Of a DNA stretch of 64,000 bases, positions 10,171-19,148 are shown piece by piece. Position numbers and translations under genes: made by a program. The notes below the pieces were generated by a model, which had not been told where the DNA came from, did not search any database, and worked only from the letters and a program-made list of their open reading frames with translations. Location of the stretch: contig NZ_BCVQ01000018.1 of NCBI RefSeq assembly GCF_001591825.1, positions 1 to 64,000 of the forward strand, given 5' to 3'. Origin of the DNA: Rossellomorea vietnamensis NBRC 101237. GTDB taxonomy: Bacteria; Bacillota; Bacilli; Bacillales; Bacillaceae_B. Each line of letters starts with the position of its first letter. Positions within the stretch are counted from its first letter, which is position 1.

Positions 10171-11045
10171 TGCTCTTCCTCCTCAACCGCGTCCTCATCC
10201 GTCACACCTTGGATTTCACGGTCGATGACCATGACATGCTCTAAATGATAGAAATCAGCAGCAGGCTTCACATATGCCGTTTGCGTCAGTCCATATTGAT
10301 CCGGTTTGACTTCCTTCACTTCACCAATGACCAATCCTTTAGGGAACACGCCACCGAGGCCAGAGGTCATCACTTTGGATCCCTTTTCGACCTTCATATC
10401 GTTGGAAATCCGCTTCACCAGAATTTCTTCTTTCTTGCTGTCGTATCCTTCAATCCAACCGTTAATATCCTGGTCTTTACTTTGGATGACGGTGGAAATG
10501 CGGTTTTTTGTATTATTTGTCGAAATTAATTCGACCGTAGATGAAAATTCATTGACACTTTTAATCTTTCCGATCAATCCGGCTGAAGAGATGACGGCCA
10601 TATCCGATTGGATTCCGTTCACTTCCCCTTTATCGATGGTGATGAGCTCCTGCCATTGATCCGGATTTCGTGCAATGACGGTTGCCTGAACCGTTTTATA
10701 AGCACGGAGGTTCTCCTTCTTATCCAGGACCGCCCGTAATTCATCGTTATCCTGCTTCAGGTCTTTCACTTTTGTTTCAAGCTTGATCAGCTCATCCAAA
10801 CGCGTTTTCAGTTTTTCGTTTTCTGTGTATGTATTTTGAAGATCTTGAACGTTATCAACAACTCCGGCTACATAATTGACTGGTTTTGAAACCAACGATT
10901 GTCCGAATCCTACCATATCTTTCACAAACTGCTCCGGCCAGCTGATACTATCCCGGTCCCGCAAAGAAAATCCGATTAATCCCACCAGGACAATGACACT
11001 GACGAGCAGAATGATCAAACGTTTATTCAGGAAGAATTGTGGCAT
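10167..11045 (-). CDS. mreC: Rod shape-determining protein MreC
   Basis: Bitopic membrane protein linking MreB filaments inside to peptidoglycan synthases outside. The start at MPQFFLNKRLIILL is supported by GAGGTG with good spacing (292 aa); the upstream in-frame GTG is part of that site. A membrane helix spans about 9–26, a coiled coil about 65–105 (QDLQNTYTENEKLKTRLDEL), and a double beta-barrel domain follows to about 275. The acidic tail DEDAVEEEEQ ends the protein. Confidence 0.95.
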   Translation of the reverse strand: MPQFFLNKRLIILLVSVIVLVGLIGFSLRDRDSISWPEQFVKDMVGFGQSLVSKPVNYVAGVVDNVQDLQNTYTENEKLKTRLDELIKLETKVKDLKQDNDELRAVLDKKENLRAYKTVQATVIARNPDQWQELITIDKGEVNGIQSDMAVISSAGLIGKIKSVNEFSSTVELISTNNTKNRISTVIQSKDQDINGWIEGYDSKKEEILVKRISNDMKVEKGSKVMTSGLGGVFPKGLVIGEVKEVKPDQYGLTQTAYVKPAADFYHLEHVMVIDREIQGVTDEDAVEEEEQ

Positions 11046-11146
11046 GATGTACACCTCAACCTTTTCTCATTCTAGTAAATACTATATCAAAAATCGTTTA
11101 TATTTGATATCATTCGTCAAAATATTCATGGTTCTTCGAAAAAAGA

Positions 11147-11196
11147 TGGGGCCGGCCTTAAGGCTGCCCTTGCATCCTTAAGGAAACGTCCCCTCT
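11147..11196 (-). terminator. Possible attenuator or terminator between mreB and mreC
   Basis: Two copies of the self-complementary octamer CCTTAAGG, 12 nt apart, pair with each other inside a larger imperfect GGGG...CCCC stem. A T6 run follows a few bases later on the minus strand. It could lower mreCD-minCD expression relative to mreB. The stem is imperfect, so the call is tentative. Confidence 0.4.
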
Positions 11197-11208
11197 TACG
11201 ATCAATTA

Positions 11209-12216
11209 TTATTTTCCACGTGTTTTAAATAAGTGAATGTGGTCAAGGGCTTTTCCTGTCCCGATTGCCACGCAATCCAGTGGTTCCTCGGCAATGAGCA
11301 CCGGCATCTTCGTTTCATCGCTGATCACTTTATCAAGATTACGAAGAAGTGCTCCCCCACCGGTCAGCACAATCCCTCTGTCCATGATGTCCGCTGCAAG
11401 TTCCGGTGGAGTCTTCTCCAGCGTACTCTTAACGGCATCCACAATCGTGTAGACGGTATCATGAAGGGCGGATGCAATTTCCACAGCCGTCACTTCAATC
11501 GTTTTCGGAAGTCCAGTCAGAAGATCACGCCCGCGGATTTCCATCGCTTCGATGCCTTCAGAATCCCCGGCAGAACCCACTTCCATCTTGATGGTCTCCG
11601 CTGTACGGTCCCCGATCATCAGGTTGTATGTCTTACGGATATAGTTGATGATCGCATCATCCATTTCATCCCCGGCAACGCGGATCGATTGACTTGTCAC
11701 GATTCCCCCTAAAGAGATGATCGCCACTTCCGTCGTTCCTCCACCGATATCCACGACCATGCTTCCTGTCGGTTCCCATACCGGTAGATTCGCTCCGATC
11801 GCTGCTGCGAAAGGCTCTTCAATCGTATAAGCGTCCCGTGCCCCAGCTTGTCTGGTCGCATCGATGACCGCTCTTTCCTCAACCCCTGTAATGCCTGAAG
11901 GTACACATACCATGACATAAGGCTTTCGTGAAAAAGCGCCCTTATTTCGTGTCGCCTGCTTTATGTAGTACTTCATCATTGTGGCGGTCGTTTCGTAATC
12001 AGCGATCACTCCATCTTTCATCGGACGGAGGGCCACGACATTCCCCGGTGTACGGCCGATCATGTTCTTGGCGTCATTCCCCACTGCAACGATCTGCTTA
12101 TTATCAGTTTGAAGTGCCACAACAGAAGGTTCGCGAACGACAATCCCCTTGCCTTTCACGTACACCAATGTGTTAGCAGTTCCTAAATCAATCCCTAAAT
12201 CTTTCGTTCCAAACAT
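11209..12216 (-). CDS. mreB: Rod shape-determining actin homologue MreB
   Basis: Actin-like ATPase that forms membrane-bound filaments guiding lateral wall synthesis. The 335 residues show the actin-family nucleotide motifs: phosphate 1 [19 protein letters not shown], phosphate 2 [12 protein letters not shown], and the adenosine motif [15 protein letters not shown]. It is the first gene after radC, preceded by a leader of about 250 nt, and begins the mreBCD-minCD block. Confidence 0.97.
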   Translation of the reverse strand: MFGTKDLGIDLGTANTLVYVKGKGIVVREPSVVALQTDNKQIVAVGNDAKNMIGRTPGNVVALRPMKDGVIADYETTATMMKYYIKQATRNKGAFSRKPYVMVCVPSGITGVEERAVIDATRQAGARDAYTIEEPFAAAIGANLPVWEPTGSMVVDIGGGTTEVAIISLGGIVTSQSIRVAGDEMDDAIINYIRKTYNLMIGDRTAETIKMEVGSAGDSEGIEAMEIRGRDLLTGLPKTIEVTAVEIASALHDTVYTIVDAVKSTLEKTPPELAADIMDRGIVLTGGGALLRNLDKVISDETKMPVLIAEEPLDCVAIGTGKALDHIHLFKTRGK

Positions 12217-12345
12217 GAATGGTATCTCCCTTTCTGATACAAATTGGCTGGTTTTTATAAAGGTTTATGTGTTTTCATAGGAGAGTTGTCCAATCACTCT
12301 CTACCTCTTAATTTTCGTCACAATAATGCTTCGTTCATGCATAAC

Positions 12346-12376
12346 GAAAAGACTCATTCCCTTGTAGAATGACTCT
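12346..12376 (-). terminator. Possible terminator or leader hairpin between radC and mreB
   Basis: GACTCATTC (12351–12359) and GAATGACTC (12367–12375) pair at 8 of 9 positions, and TTTTCG follows on the minus strand. The 254-bp gap between radC and mreB also holds a GAGAG/CTCTC hairpin near 12281–12301, but no gene. It could end the maf-radC transcript. Confidence 0.45.
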
Positions 12377-12470
12377 CTTATTTCAGTAAGCCCGCGTTAT
12401 ATTGAATCACGATATTGTTTGTAAAAATCATAAGCTTTATTATATCGTAACCAGGAAAAAAATCATAGTG

Positions 12471-13181
12471 TCATAAATACCCTTTTTCCTTTAAACTGAT
12501 AAACTTCTTCTCCCCTATTATAAGGTGATCGAGTATATCAATACCAATGATTCGACCGCATTCCACCAATCTTTTTGTCACTTCTATGTCTTCCCTGCTC
12601 GGGGTAGGGTCCCCGGATGGGTGGTTGTGGATGCAAATGATGGAGGCGGCGGAGCGGCGAAAAGCTTCTTTGAAGACTTCCCTGGGATGTACGATGGAGG
12701 CATTGAGGCTTCCGATGAAGATGGTTTGCTTGTGGAGTACTTGATTCTTTGTGTTGAGGTATAAGCAGACAAAATGCTCCTGGGCCAAAAACCTCATATC
12801 ATTCATGACATAATTGGCCCCGTCTTCTGGGGAACGGATCGAATATCTGTCATCGAATGCCAGATTGCTGATGCGCCGGCCGAATTCCACCGCTGCCATG
12901 ATCTGAACGGCCTTGGCAAGACCGATCCCTTTCGTTTTCGTGATCTCTTCCAGGGACGCATCCTTTAGTAGATTCAATCCATCAAATTGAGTTAAGAGAC
13001 GGTTGGATAGTTGAAGAACGGACTCGGATTTGGTTCCGGTCCGGAGTAAAATGGCGAGCAGTTCCTGATTGGACAGACTGGCTGCTCCGCTTTGGATCAT
13101 TCTTTCCCTCGGTCTCTCATCCTGAGGGAAATCCCTGATCATCAGACGGTTTTCTTCCTGATGGGGCATCGTTTTTACCAT
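12471..13181 (-). CDS. radC: RadC family protein (JAB/MPN domain)
   Basis: The 236 residues have an N-terminal helix-hairpin-helix region (SLSNQELLAILLRTGTKSES) and a C-terminal JAB metalloprotease-like domain with the zinc motif CIHNHPSGDPTPSREDIE. The historic link to DNA repair is not well supported, and the real substrate is unknown. The start is the ATG 5 nt after AGGAGG. It lies between maf and mreB as in B. subtilis (ysxA). Confidence 0.92.
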   Translation of the reverse strand: MVKTMPHQEENRLMIRDFPQDERPRERMIQSGAASLSNQELLAILLRTGTKSESVLQLSNRLLTQFDGLNLLKDASLEEITKTKGIGLAKAVQIMAAVEFGRRISNLAFDDRYSIRSPEDGANYVMNDMRFLAQEHFVCLYLNTKNQVLHKQTIFIGSLNASIVHPREVFKEAFRRSAASIICIHNHPSGDPTPSREDIEVTKRLVECGRIIGIDILDHLIIGEKKFISLKEKGYL

Positions 13182-13209
13182 TGGTTCCTCCTATTCTTAC
13201 GTGAAGGAG

Positions 13210-13782
13210 TCATTCTGAAGGAAGATAGCCCATTTCGAGTAGCGCACGATTCACACGTGAGATCGGGAGACCGACAACCGCGAAATAATCTCCCTTGATT
13301 TCCTTGACGAATTTCGCACCGATTCCCTGGATCCCATATGAACCCGCTTTGTCAAATGGCTCTTCTGTTGCGATATAGTCATCGATCTCTTTAGAGGTCA
13401 ACTCCCAAAACGTAACATCCGTTTTTTCATAAAAGAGTTTCTCCTCCTCACCATGGACGATCGCGACACCGGTGTAAACCTCATGGGAAGAACCGGAAAG
13501 CATCAGAAGCATATCCTTCGCTTCCTCTTTCGATTCCGGTTTCCCCAGGATCTTACCGTCTTTTGTCACAACGGTGTCAGAGCCGATCACATAGTGAGAA
13601 GGGTGTCGGTTCGATATTACCCTGGCTTTTTTCCTTGCGAGAAACATGACGACTTCGTGAGGCAATAAATCAGGAGAAAAGGCTTCATCCACACTGGAGG
13701 CCATAATGGAAAAAGAGAGTTGGATTTGTTCGAGAAGTTCTTTTCGTCGGGGGGATTGTGAAGCAAGTATGAGGTTGGACAC
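13210..13782 (-). CDS. maf: Maf nucleotide pyrophosphatase
   Basis: Nucleoside triphosphate pyrophosphatase of the Maf family (house-cleaning dTTP/UTP pyrophosphatase type; in B. subtilis linked to a septation block). The 190 residues begin after a GTG start with the signature LILASQSPRRKELL and contain YVIGSDTVV and the YGIQGIGAKFV motif. The C-terminal segment VVGLPISRVNRALLEMGYL is also typical. The length is usual. Confidence 0.95.
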   Translation of the reverse strand: MSNLILASQSPRRKELLEQIQLSFSIMASSVDEAFSPDLLPHEVVMFLARKKARVISNRHPSHYVIGSDTVVTKDGKILGKPESKEEAKDMLLMLSGSSHEVYTGVAIVHGEEEKLFYEKTDVTFWELTSKEIDDYIATEEPFDKAGSYGIQGIGAKFVKEIKGDYFAVVGLPISRVNRALLEMGYLPSE

Positions 13783-13957
13783 ACCATACCATTCCTTTCA
13801 GAGTGCAAATTGGGAGATACAAGAATATACTACCAAATCCACCCTGACTAAACAAGTGAAAATAGAGCTGCCTCAGTACGCGCCAATGGAAGAATCCCAT
13901 GTACTTAGACAGCTCACAGATCATTATTTCCTAGAAAATAGTCTAATTCAGTCGAAA

Positions 13958-14935
13958 TTATAACCCGCTATATAGTTGAAGATAAGATAATAGTCCTTCT
14001 TGAGCTTTTTGTGCATCTTCTGGGGATTTCATTGCCGCTGCCAGATTCCCTGCATCCATCAATGATTTCTTCATGGAGGCGATGGAATCCTGACCCACTT
14101 TGAGCCCTTCCAATTCCTTCACTCCGGATTGAATCGTTTTGATCGTTGCCTCATCCGCAGTCCCCCCGGTCATTCCAGTGCTGCTGGCCTGGGCTATAGC
14201 GCTGAATAGGGCATTCCCTTTTTCAAGGAACGTTTTTTCTTCTTTTGACGCATTGATCCCTTTGGATCCAATCACAAAATCCTTTGCGTAAACGTCCACC
14301 CCTTGATCCTTCAGTTTCCCGCCAAGGGTTTTGGCCGTTTCCAGGTCACCCGAAACTCCGAGCAATAAAAAGAACTGGCCGTCTTTCTCCACAGATGCAC
14401 CAGGAAGACCTTTTGCCTCTAAACTATCCTTCATGGCCTTCATCGCTTCCTCTGTCGAAAACACACCGCCCTGTAGGATGGAGGTAGAAAAATCCTTTAA
14501 TTCGACAGCAGAAACCGCCTGCTGGTCGCCCGTTTTCCCTGTTGATGTATTTTCCTGCAAGGTTGCGGCAGGTGTAGCCGGGCCATCCGTCGTCGTGATC
14601 ACCTTAAGGGTCCCGAAACCAAGGACCGCCCCCACAACGATCGCCCCAATCAAAGACATGACCAAGTTGACCGAATCCTGAAACGGGTTAATAAACGATT
14701 TTTTCTTCTTCTTACTTCCAGACACATAGTGGATCTTTTTATATTCCTGTGGAGGCTCGGCTTCTTCATCGGGAAGGATCCAATCAAATCCGTCATCCTT
14801 CGCCTCTTCCCCGGCAGCCGTTTCCGATTCCCCCAACTTCCAATCGTACACAAGGAGATCTTCATCGAACTTCGTTTTTTCCCCATTGATTTTAATAGAA
14901 ATCTTTTTGTCGTTTTTCCCACGATCGCCCATCAT
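13958..14935 (-). CDS. spoIIB: Stage II sporulation protein B
   Basis: Sporulation protein that helps septal peptidoglycan thinning and engulfment and localises to the polar septum. The start is the ATG 6 nt after GGAGG (325 aa); an upstream GTG overlaps that site. A KISIKINGEKTKFDEDLL start is followed by an acidic cytoplasmic region, a basic stop (SGSKKKKKS), one membrane helix (about 92–118), and an extracellular region with a SPOR-like peptidoglycan-binding domain (about 150–220). Sequence conservation is low, but position next to maf and architecture match B. subtilis SpoIIB. Confidence 0.88.
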   Translation of the reverse strand: MMGDRGKNDKKISIKINGEKTKFDEDLLVYDWKLGESETAAGEEAKDDGFDWILPDEEAEPPQEYKKIHYVSGSKKKKKSFINPFQDSVNLVMSLIGAIVVGAVLGFGTLKVITTTDGPATPAATLQENTSTGKTGDQQAVSAVELKDFSTSILQGGVFSTEEAMKAMKDSLEAKGLPGASVEKDGQFFLLLGVSGDLETAKTLGGKLKDQGVDVYAKDFVIGSKGINASKEEKTFLEKGNALFSAIAQASSTGMTGGTADEATIKTIQSGVKELEGLKVGQDSIASMKKSLMDAGNLAAAMKSPEDAQKAQEGLLSYLQLYSGL

Positions 14936-14980
14936 CGCCACCCTCCTTCATCTATTTTTTTCCATGCTATCACATCCCAT

Positions 14981-15014
14981 AAAAAAAAGAACAAGACTTT
15001 TGTCGTCTTGTCCT
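14981..15014 (-). terminator. Terminator of the type IV pilus operon
   Basis: GAACAAGAC (14989–14997) pairs with GTCTTGTCC (15005–15013) at 8 of 9 positions. On the minus strand the hairpin is followed by TTCTTTTTTTT. It lies between the last pilin gene and spoIIB, so the sporulation gene is outside the pilus transcript. Confidence 0.85.
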
Positions 15015-15035
15015 AATAGGTTTTCGTCAAATTTT

Positions 15036-15476
15036 TTAGTTCTTCTTCAGGGATTCGATTGATAGAGAAGAATAGGGGATTTCCTCTCTATCACCTTCAT
15101 CATTTGTACAAAGATTGTACTCATCACCCATTAAACAAATGGATAAGACATTTTCACCATCAGCCAGAACATAGGAGTCATCATCCGGTGTCATGACTGT
15201 TTTGGAATGGGGATCAAGGATCGGTTCGATCAGGTTGGCGTCTACCAATTCTTTATAGGTGACCTTATCGATTTGCCGCTCCTGAAGCATGGCGTCTTTC
15301 GCATAGTACTCGGCAGAGCTCTTCATTGTAAGGGCATTTGCCACGAATGCCTGCTGCTTGGATTTTTCGATGATCGTATTGATCGCCAACACGGCGATCA
15401 CGGCGATGATCCCGAGGATGACAATCACCGCCAGTAATTCGACAAGGGTGTAGCCTCTCTCATTTTCAGTCATCAT
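15036..15476 (-). CDS. Type IV prepilin (second pilin of the operon)
   Basis: A 146-residue type IV pilin. The short leader MMTENERG is followed by YTLVELLAVIVILGIIAVIA, the class III signal with Glu at +5 and a hydrophobic N-terminal helix. The residue after the cleavage site is Tyr instead of the usual Phe. The globular part has two cysteines (about residues 114 and 123, in SICLMG and YNLCTN) that could form the C-terminal disulfide loop common in pilins. It overlaps pilO by 4 bp and is the last gene before the terminator. It may be a minor pilin or an alternative fibre subunit. Confidence 0.9.
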   Translation of the reverse strand: MMTENERGYTLVELLAVIVILGIIAVIAVLAINTIIEKSKQQAFVANALTMKSSAEYYAKDAMLQERQIDKVTYKELVDANLIEPILDPHSKTVMTPDDDSYVLADGENVLSICLMGDEYNLCTNDEGDREEIPYSSLSIESLKKN

Positions 15477-16258
15477 TCATCAGACCTTACATTATTATCT
15501 TGTTCTTCTGACTTTTGTTCAGGGAACTGCTGAAAAGGATTCTTTTTGTTTGAAGGAAGAGGAGCATCCAGTTTAGGCAGTTCCTTCTCAAGTTCCACTA
15601 AACCAGGCAAATAAAAGGCGGATACCACAATCTTCAATTGAATATTCTCTACAGCATCCTGATATTGCTGTATCTCCGGTGGCCCGCTGAAAGAAATCTG
15701 TTCAACCTCTACGATGCGGTGCAGCTCTTCCAGTTTCTTGATGAATCCTTCTATTTCGAAATAGCTCTTGGCTTCAACAGACATAGTGGCAGTCAATTTT
15801 TGCAGGCCCTGCGGGAGGGACACGACCGCTCCATCCGAATTGGTTGAAGATGTCCCATCATTCGTCGGCTCGGCTGTCTCTTCGATGGTAGTCCCGGTTG
15901 TTTCACCGGTTACAGGCAGCGCCATCGCTCCTTCAGTAAATTCTATGCTCGTAATAAGACTATCCGAGACGATTTCCGCCTTTTGAAGGTCTATAAGCAG
16001 CTGCTGTGTCATGGGTTTCACCGGAACTTTTTGTTGAAGGGAACTCGAGTTTTCAAATGAATCCTGTTGGATGGAAGAAATTTTCGAATCCAAAGCATTA
16101 ATTAGCTTCGTTTCCGTTTGAATTTCACTTTGCAGGCTTTCTTTTTGATTCTTCACCGGTAAGTAGAAAAACCAAACAGCTCCAAAGACAAGAAATAATA
16201 CTAAAATGGTTGAGGTTCCAATCAGAAACCATTCTTTTTTATCGAATTGTACATTCAT
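15473..16258 (-). CDS. PilO-like pilus alignment protein
   Basis: A 261-residue bitopic membrane protein: short cytoplasmic start, a membrane helix at about 11–32 (FLIGTSTILVLFLVFGAVWF), a coiled coil (about 35–65, QKESLQSEIQTETKLINALDSK), then an extracytoplasmic ferredoxin-like domain typical of PilO, interrupted by a Thr/Ser-rich linker (about 125–145). PilO pairs with PilN to connect the cytoplasmic PilM ring to the pilus platform. It follows pilN with a 4-bp overlap and overlaps the next pilin gene by 4 bp. Confidence 0.85.
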   Translation of the reverse strand: MNVQFDKKEWFLIGTSTILVLFLVFGAVWFFYLPVKNQKESLQSEIQTETKLINALDSKISSIQQDSFENSSSLQQKVPVKPMTQQLLIDLQKAEIVSDSLITSIEFTEGAMALPVTGETTGTTIEETAEPTNDGTSSTNSDGAVVSLPQGLQKLTATMSVEAKSYFEIEGFIKKLEELHRIVEVEQISFSGPPEIQQYQDAVENIQLKIVVSAFYLPGLVELEKELPKLDAPLPSNKKNPFQQFPEQKSEEQDNNVRSDE

Positions 16259-16872
16259 CCCGAATCGCCCCCTTGCTCATCGGATTCAGCTTCGATTTTT
16301 TTGATGCTATCTCTATTTAATATGACTTCATACTGGCCGACGTACCTTGGCAGGACGGGTTCAGTATTAACAGCCGCCTGTTCATTCTCCATGACGGATT
16401 CAGTGGCAAGGGATGATAGTTTTGCATCCTGAATGTACTTGGAATCTTTCAGATGAGTTAAATAATAGGCTGCTTCACTGCTTGTATCGAATTGAATCGA
16501 GAGTTGGATACTCCCAACGTCTGCATAAGTGAAATCCTTTAAGAATCCACGTTCCGGAAGCAATTCCACGAGATGATCCAAGACCGGTATCGTATCGATC
16601 GGATAGTCTTCCACCCAGCTCACTGCTCCCTCCAGTTGTACCCATGCATCAGAAGATTCAAAGTCAGAAATGCTTTGTTCTTTTTCAGCCCTAAGCTGCT
16701 TTTCACTTTGAAGTTGAGCAGTCAGGGCGTCCACGTCTTTACTGAGATTCCCGGCAAGGATGAATAGAAGAATCAGAGCAAGAATGCCAAGTGATATAAC
16801 CCCAGCGACCACATACAGCCACTGCCGGCTTCTCTTTTCGTTTTGAGGTAATAGATTGATATCGACGAGCAC
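16255..16872 (-). CDS. PilN-like pilus alignment protein
   Basis: A 205-residue bitopic membrane protein. It starts with MLVDINLLPQNEK, the INLLP motif by which PilN tails bind PilM. A membrane helix spans about 19–43, and a coiled coil (about 45–75) and a small alpha/beta domain follow. It overlaps pilM by 1 bp and pilO by 4 bp. The conserved PilM-PilN-PilO order makes the assignment secure despite low sequence conservation. Confidence 0.9.
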   Translation of the reverse strand: MLVDINLLPQNEKRSRQWLYVVAGVISLGILALILLFILAGNLSKDVDALTAQLQSEKQLRAEKEQSISDFESSDAWVQLEGAVSWVEDYPIDTIPVLDHLVELLPERGFLKDFTYADVGSIQLSIQFDTSSEAAYYLTHLKDSKYIQDAKLSSLATESVMENEQAAVNTEPVLPRYVGQYEVILNRDSIKKIEAESDEQGGDSG

Positions 16873-17834
16873 TATATCACCCCTTTTAATCCTAAACCAA
16901 CGGATAGCAGGAACTCATACGGTAGTTCTTGGTTGGTGTAGGGGTCCCGTGCTAGAGAAGGCACCTTGATGGTGTCAATCTCAAACCTGTCTGCCAAAAG
17001 GGTATGGATGTCCCCGACCATGGGGTGATCACCGGCTACATATACCTTATTGATCACAGATTCATCGTTTGTCAGCGTGTAGCGATAAAAGCTGAGCACT
17101 TTGTCTATCTCTTTCATCACATCATCAAATGGGAGGGAATGAAATTCATCATGAACACTTCTCTCATCCATCACTTCCCGTTCCTCCCCTAAACTGATCG
17201 GCCTGAAAAAGACGGGCTGGTGATCATGGAAGATGGATACGGTCACATTGGAAGGATTAAAGTAAAGAAGCATTTCATGGTTTTCACTATGAGTAAGGTC
17301 CAATGAATGGATGTAACGGTAGTAGGCAAGTGGACTGATATCCGCTACAACGGGCTTTAAGTGGGCATCTGTCAGCATCTGTTGATATTCCATCACAATG
17401 TCTTCCGGTGCAGCAACCAGGATGATTTCTTTCTTGTCCCCTTTATTCCCAACCACCACTACGTCAAAAACCGGATTTTCAAAAGGGAGATGGATACTTG
17501 TCCCGATTTCAAGGAATAAGTGACTCTTTACCTCATCGTCCTCAATATCAGGGGAAATCGCCATCTTCCTGATGATCATCTGTGTGTTCGGGACGATGAA
17601 TTGAACTTCCCTCTTTTTCAGGCCCCAATCCAGGACACACTCATCCAAAAAGGCTTGAAACGCCTCTTTTTCAATGATTTTGCCATCGGAAATCATCCCG
17701 TCTCCTATACGCATCTCTCCATAATCATGGATATGTAAAGGAGAAACTGATTTCAATTCGACAAAACGAATCCATTGATCACTGATGACGATATTGATTT
17801 TATTTTTATTCTTATTGAAGAGACGTGATAACAT
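16872..17834 (-). CDS. PilM-like actin-fold pilus protein
   Basis: A 320-residue cytoplasmic protein of the PilM family (FtsA/actin fold), expected to form a ring under the membrane and bind the PilN tail. It starts after AAAGGGG with MLSRLFNKNKNKINIVISDQ, followed by the family-type segment WIRFVELKSVSP. The nucleotide motifs are weak, as in other PilM proteins, and no catalytic role is claimed. It lies 15 bp after pilD and directly before pilN. Confidence 0.88.
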   Translation of the reverse strand: MLSRLFNKNKNKINIVISDQWIRFVELKSVSPLHIHDYGEMRIGDGMISDGKIIEKEAFQAFLDECVLDWGLKKREVQFIVPNTQMIIRKMAISPDIEDDEVKSHLFLEIGTSIHLPFENPVFDVVVVGNKGDKKEIILVAAPEDIVMEYQQMLTDAHLKPVVADISPLAYYRYIHSLDLTHSENHEMLLYFNPSNVTVSIFHDHQPVFFRPISLGEEREVMDERSVHDEFHSLPFDDVMKEIDKVLSFYRYTLTNDESVINKVYVAGDHPMVGDIHTLLADRFEIDTIKVPSLARDPYTNQELPYEFLLSVGLGLKGVI

Positions 17835-17849
17835 CTTTAATGACCCCTT

Positions 17850-18596
17850 TTAGCTGTATAAAGAAAAATACCAATACAGGATTGGCTGATGAAAGAAGTA
17901 TGCGACGAGTGTGCCCAATACGATATACGGACCGAACGCGATGGGCTGTCCTTTTTTGAAAACACCTAGAATCAGGCCGGTAATACCTGCCACCGCCCCC
18001 AAAAGCGTGGCGAGAAAAAAGGAAAACAGCATCACCTTGACTCCCACGACAAAGCCGATGACAGCGAATAATTTAATATCGCCGCCTCCCATTCCCCCTT
18101 TGCTGATGATGGCAATCAGGAGAAGCAGGCAAAAGCCTGTCAGTGCACCCGCTATGCTGTCCCACCAGGGATTCAACGGGATGAATATGCGTTCGATGAT
18201 AAAGAGCACCGAAAAAAACAGCAGCACTTTATCGGGGATGACCATATATATCAGGTCACTGACGGTGATGATCATGAACAGGGAAACAAGGGTCAGAGCG
18301 ACAATCAGCTCCGCCTGTAAGCCTATTAACGTATAAGAAAGTAAGAATAGTAGTCCCGTGGATAATTCCATTAACGGATAAAGAGGAGAAATGCGCCCTT
18401 TACACCGAGCGCATTTTCCTCCTTGTATAATATATGAAACTACCGGGATCAGTTCCCTGGCCGTCAGCGTGTGCCGGCAGTAAGGACAGGCTGATCTCGG
18501 TTTGACGATTGATTTTTTGAGCGGTATCCGTAGGCCGACTACGTTGTAGAAGGAGCCTAGGAGGAGACCGTAGAGGACTAGTAATACTTGAATCAT
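17850..18596 (-). CDS. comC: Prepilin peptidase PilD/ComC
   Basis: Membrane aspartyl protease that removes the leader of prepilins and may N-methylate the new terminus. The 248 residues contain the N-terminal tetracysteine zinc domain (CPYC ... CARC, about 37–70) and the two catalytic aspartates in TVSDLIYMVIPD and GGMGGGDIKLF, within about seven to eight membrane helices. It occupies the comC locus of B. subtilis, so it probably serves both the pilus and the ComG competence pseudopilus. It starts 1 bp after pilA with no clear Shine-Dalgarno sequence, suggesting coupled translation. Confidence 0.95.
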   Translation of the reverse strand: MIQVLLVLYGLLLGSFYNVVGLRIPLKKSIVKPRSACPYCRHTLTARELIPVVSYIIQGGKCARCKGRISPLYPLMELSTGLLFLLSYTLIGLQAELIVALTLVSLFMIITVSDLIYMVIPDKVLLFFSVLFIIERIFIPLNPWWDSIAGALTGFCLLLLIAIISKGGMGGGDIKLFAVIGFVVGVKVMLFSFFLATLLGAVAGITGLILGVFKKGQPIAFGPYIVLGTLVAYFFHQPILYWYFSLYS

Positions 18597-18597
18597 A

Positions 18598-19038
18598 TTA
18601 TAGTTTTACATCGTCACGCTTAACTTTATCAGGGTCACCGTTAATATGTTCAGTAGAACTCGATTTCCCAATAAGAGTAACCACATAAGAATAGTTACCA
18701 GTATCTGCATCTTTAGTAATTGTAACAATACTGGTCTTTTGGTTGTATCCCTTAGAATCTGAAGGGTTTTCAAACTCTTCTAAATATCCTTTATCGATAA
18801 GTTCTTCCATTTTAATAGAACCTACTGCAGCTTGATCAGCTGTTACCGCTAATCGCGCCCCACTCACCATCTGCTGAGCATTCGCAATGTGAGCATCCTT
18901 CTTCGAGTTATTAATCAACCCGCCAATACTAGGAATCGCAATCGCCGCAATGATCCCTAAAATAACAACAACCGCAAGTAATTCGATAAGCGTCAATCCG
19001 CGCTCATTTTTCAATCTTTGACCGATTTTCTTTAACAT
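18598..19038 (-). CDS. pilA: Type IV pilin PilA, probable major subunit
   Basis: A 146-residue prepilin. The leader MLKKIGQRLKNERG is followed by LTLIELLAVVVILGIIAAIA, with Glu at +5 and a long N-terminal helix. The globular domain lacks cysteine and is rich in Lys, Asp and Ser, so a disulfide-free Gram-positive pilin fold is expected. It is probably the major subunit: it has the strongest ribosome binding site of the operon (AGGAGGAATTACC-ATG) and its own possible promoter in the 110-bp gap after pilC. Confidence 0.92.
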   Translation of the reverse strand: MLKKIGQRLKNERGLTLIELLAVVVILGIIAAIAIPSIGGLINNSKKDAHIANAQQMVSGARLAVTADQAAVGSIKMEELIDKGYLEEFENPSDSKGYNQKTSIVTITKDADTGNYSYVVTLIGKSSSTEHINGDPDKVKRDDVKL

Positions 19039-19148
19039 GGTAATTCCTCCTGTTTAATGATCTTTTTGCAAAAACTAGTAATCTAGTACTAGTATACAAC
19101 AACCAATCGACAAAAAAATCAACTTTTTTGTAAAATACTAGGTATTTT
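19039..19148 (-). promoter_or_regulatory. Intercistronic regulatory region pilC-pilA
   Basis: The only sizeable gap inside the pilus operon (pilD to pilB otherwise abut). It holds an AAAATAC/GTATTTT inverted repeat (19132–19148), a CAAAAAA/TTTTTTG hairpin just downstream, a possible -10 TATACT (19091–19096) without a good -35, and CTAGTA repeats including the palindrome CTAGTACTAG (19083–19092). Read-through reduction plus a dedicated pilin promoter is the simplest reading; transcript data would be needed to confirm it. Confidence 0.4.

Noticed and set aside
13706-13963. Plus-strand open frame in the maf-spoIIB gap
   Set aside because: It is largely antisense to maf, has no Shine-Dalgarno sequence, and matches nothing recognisable.
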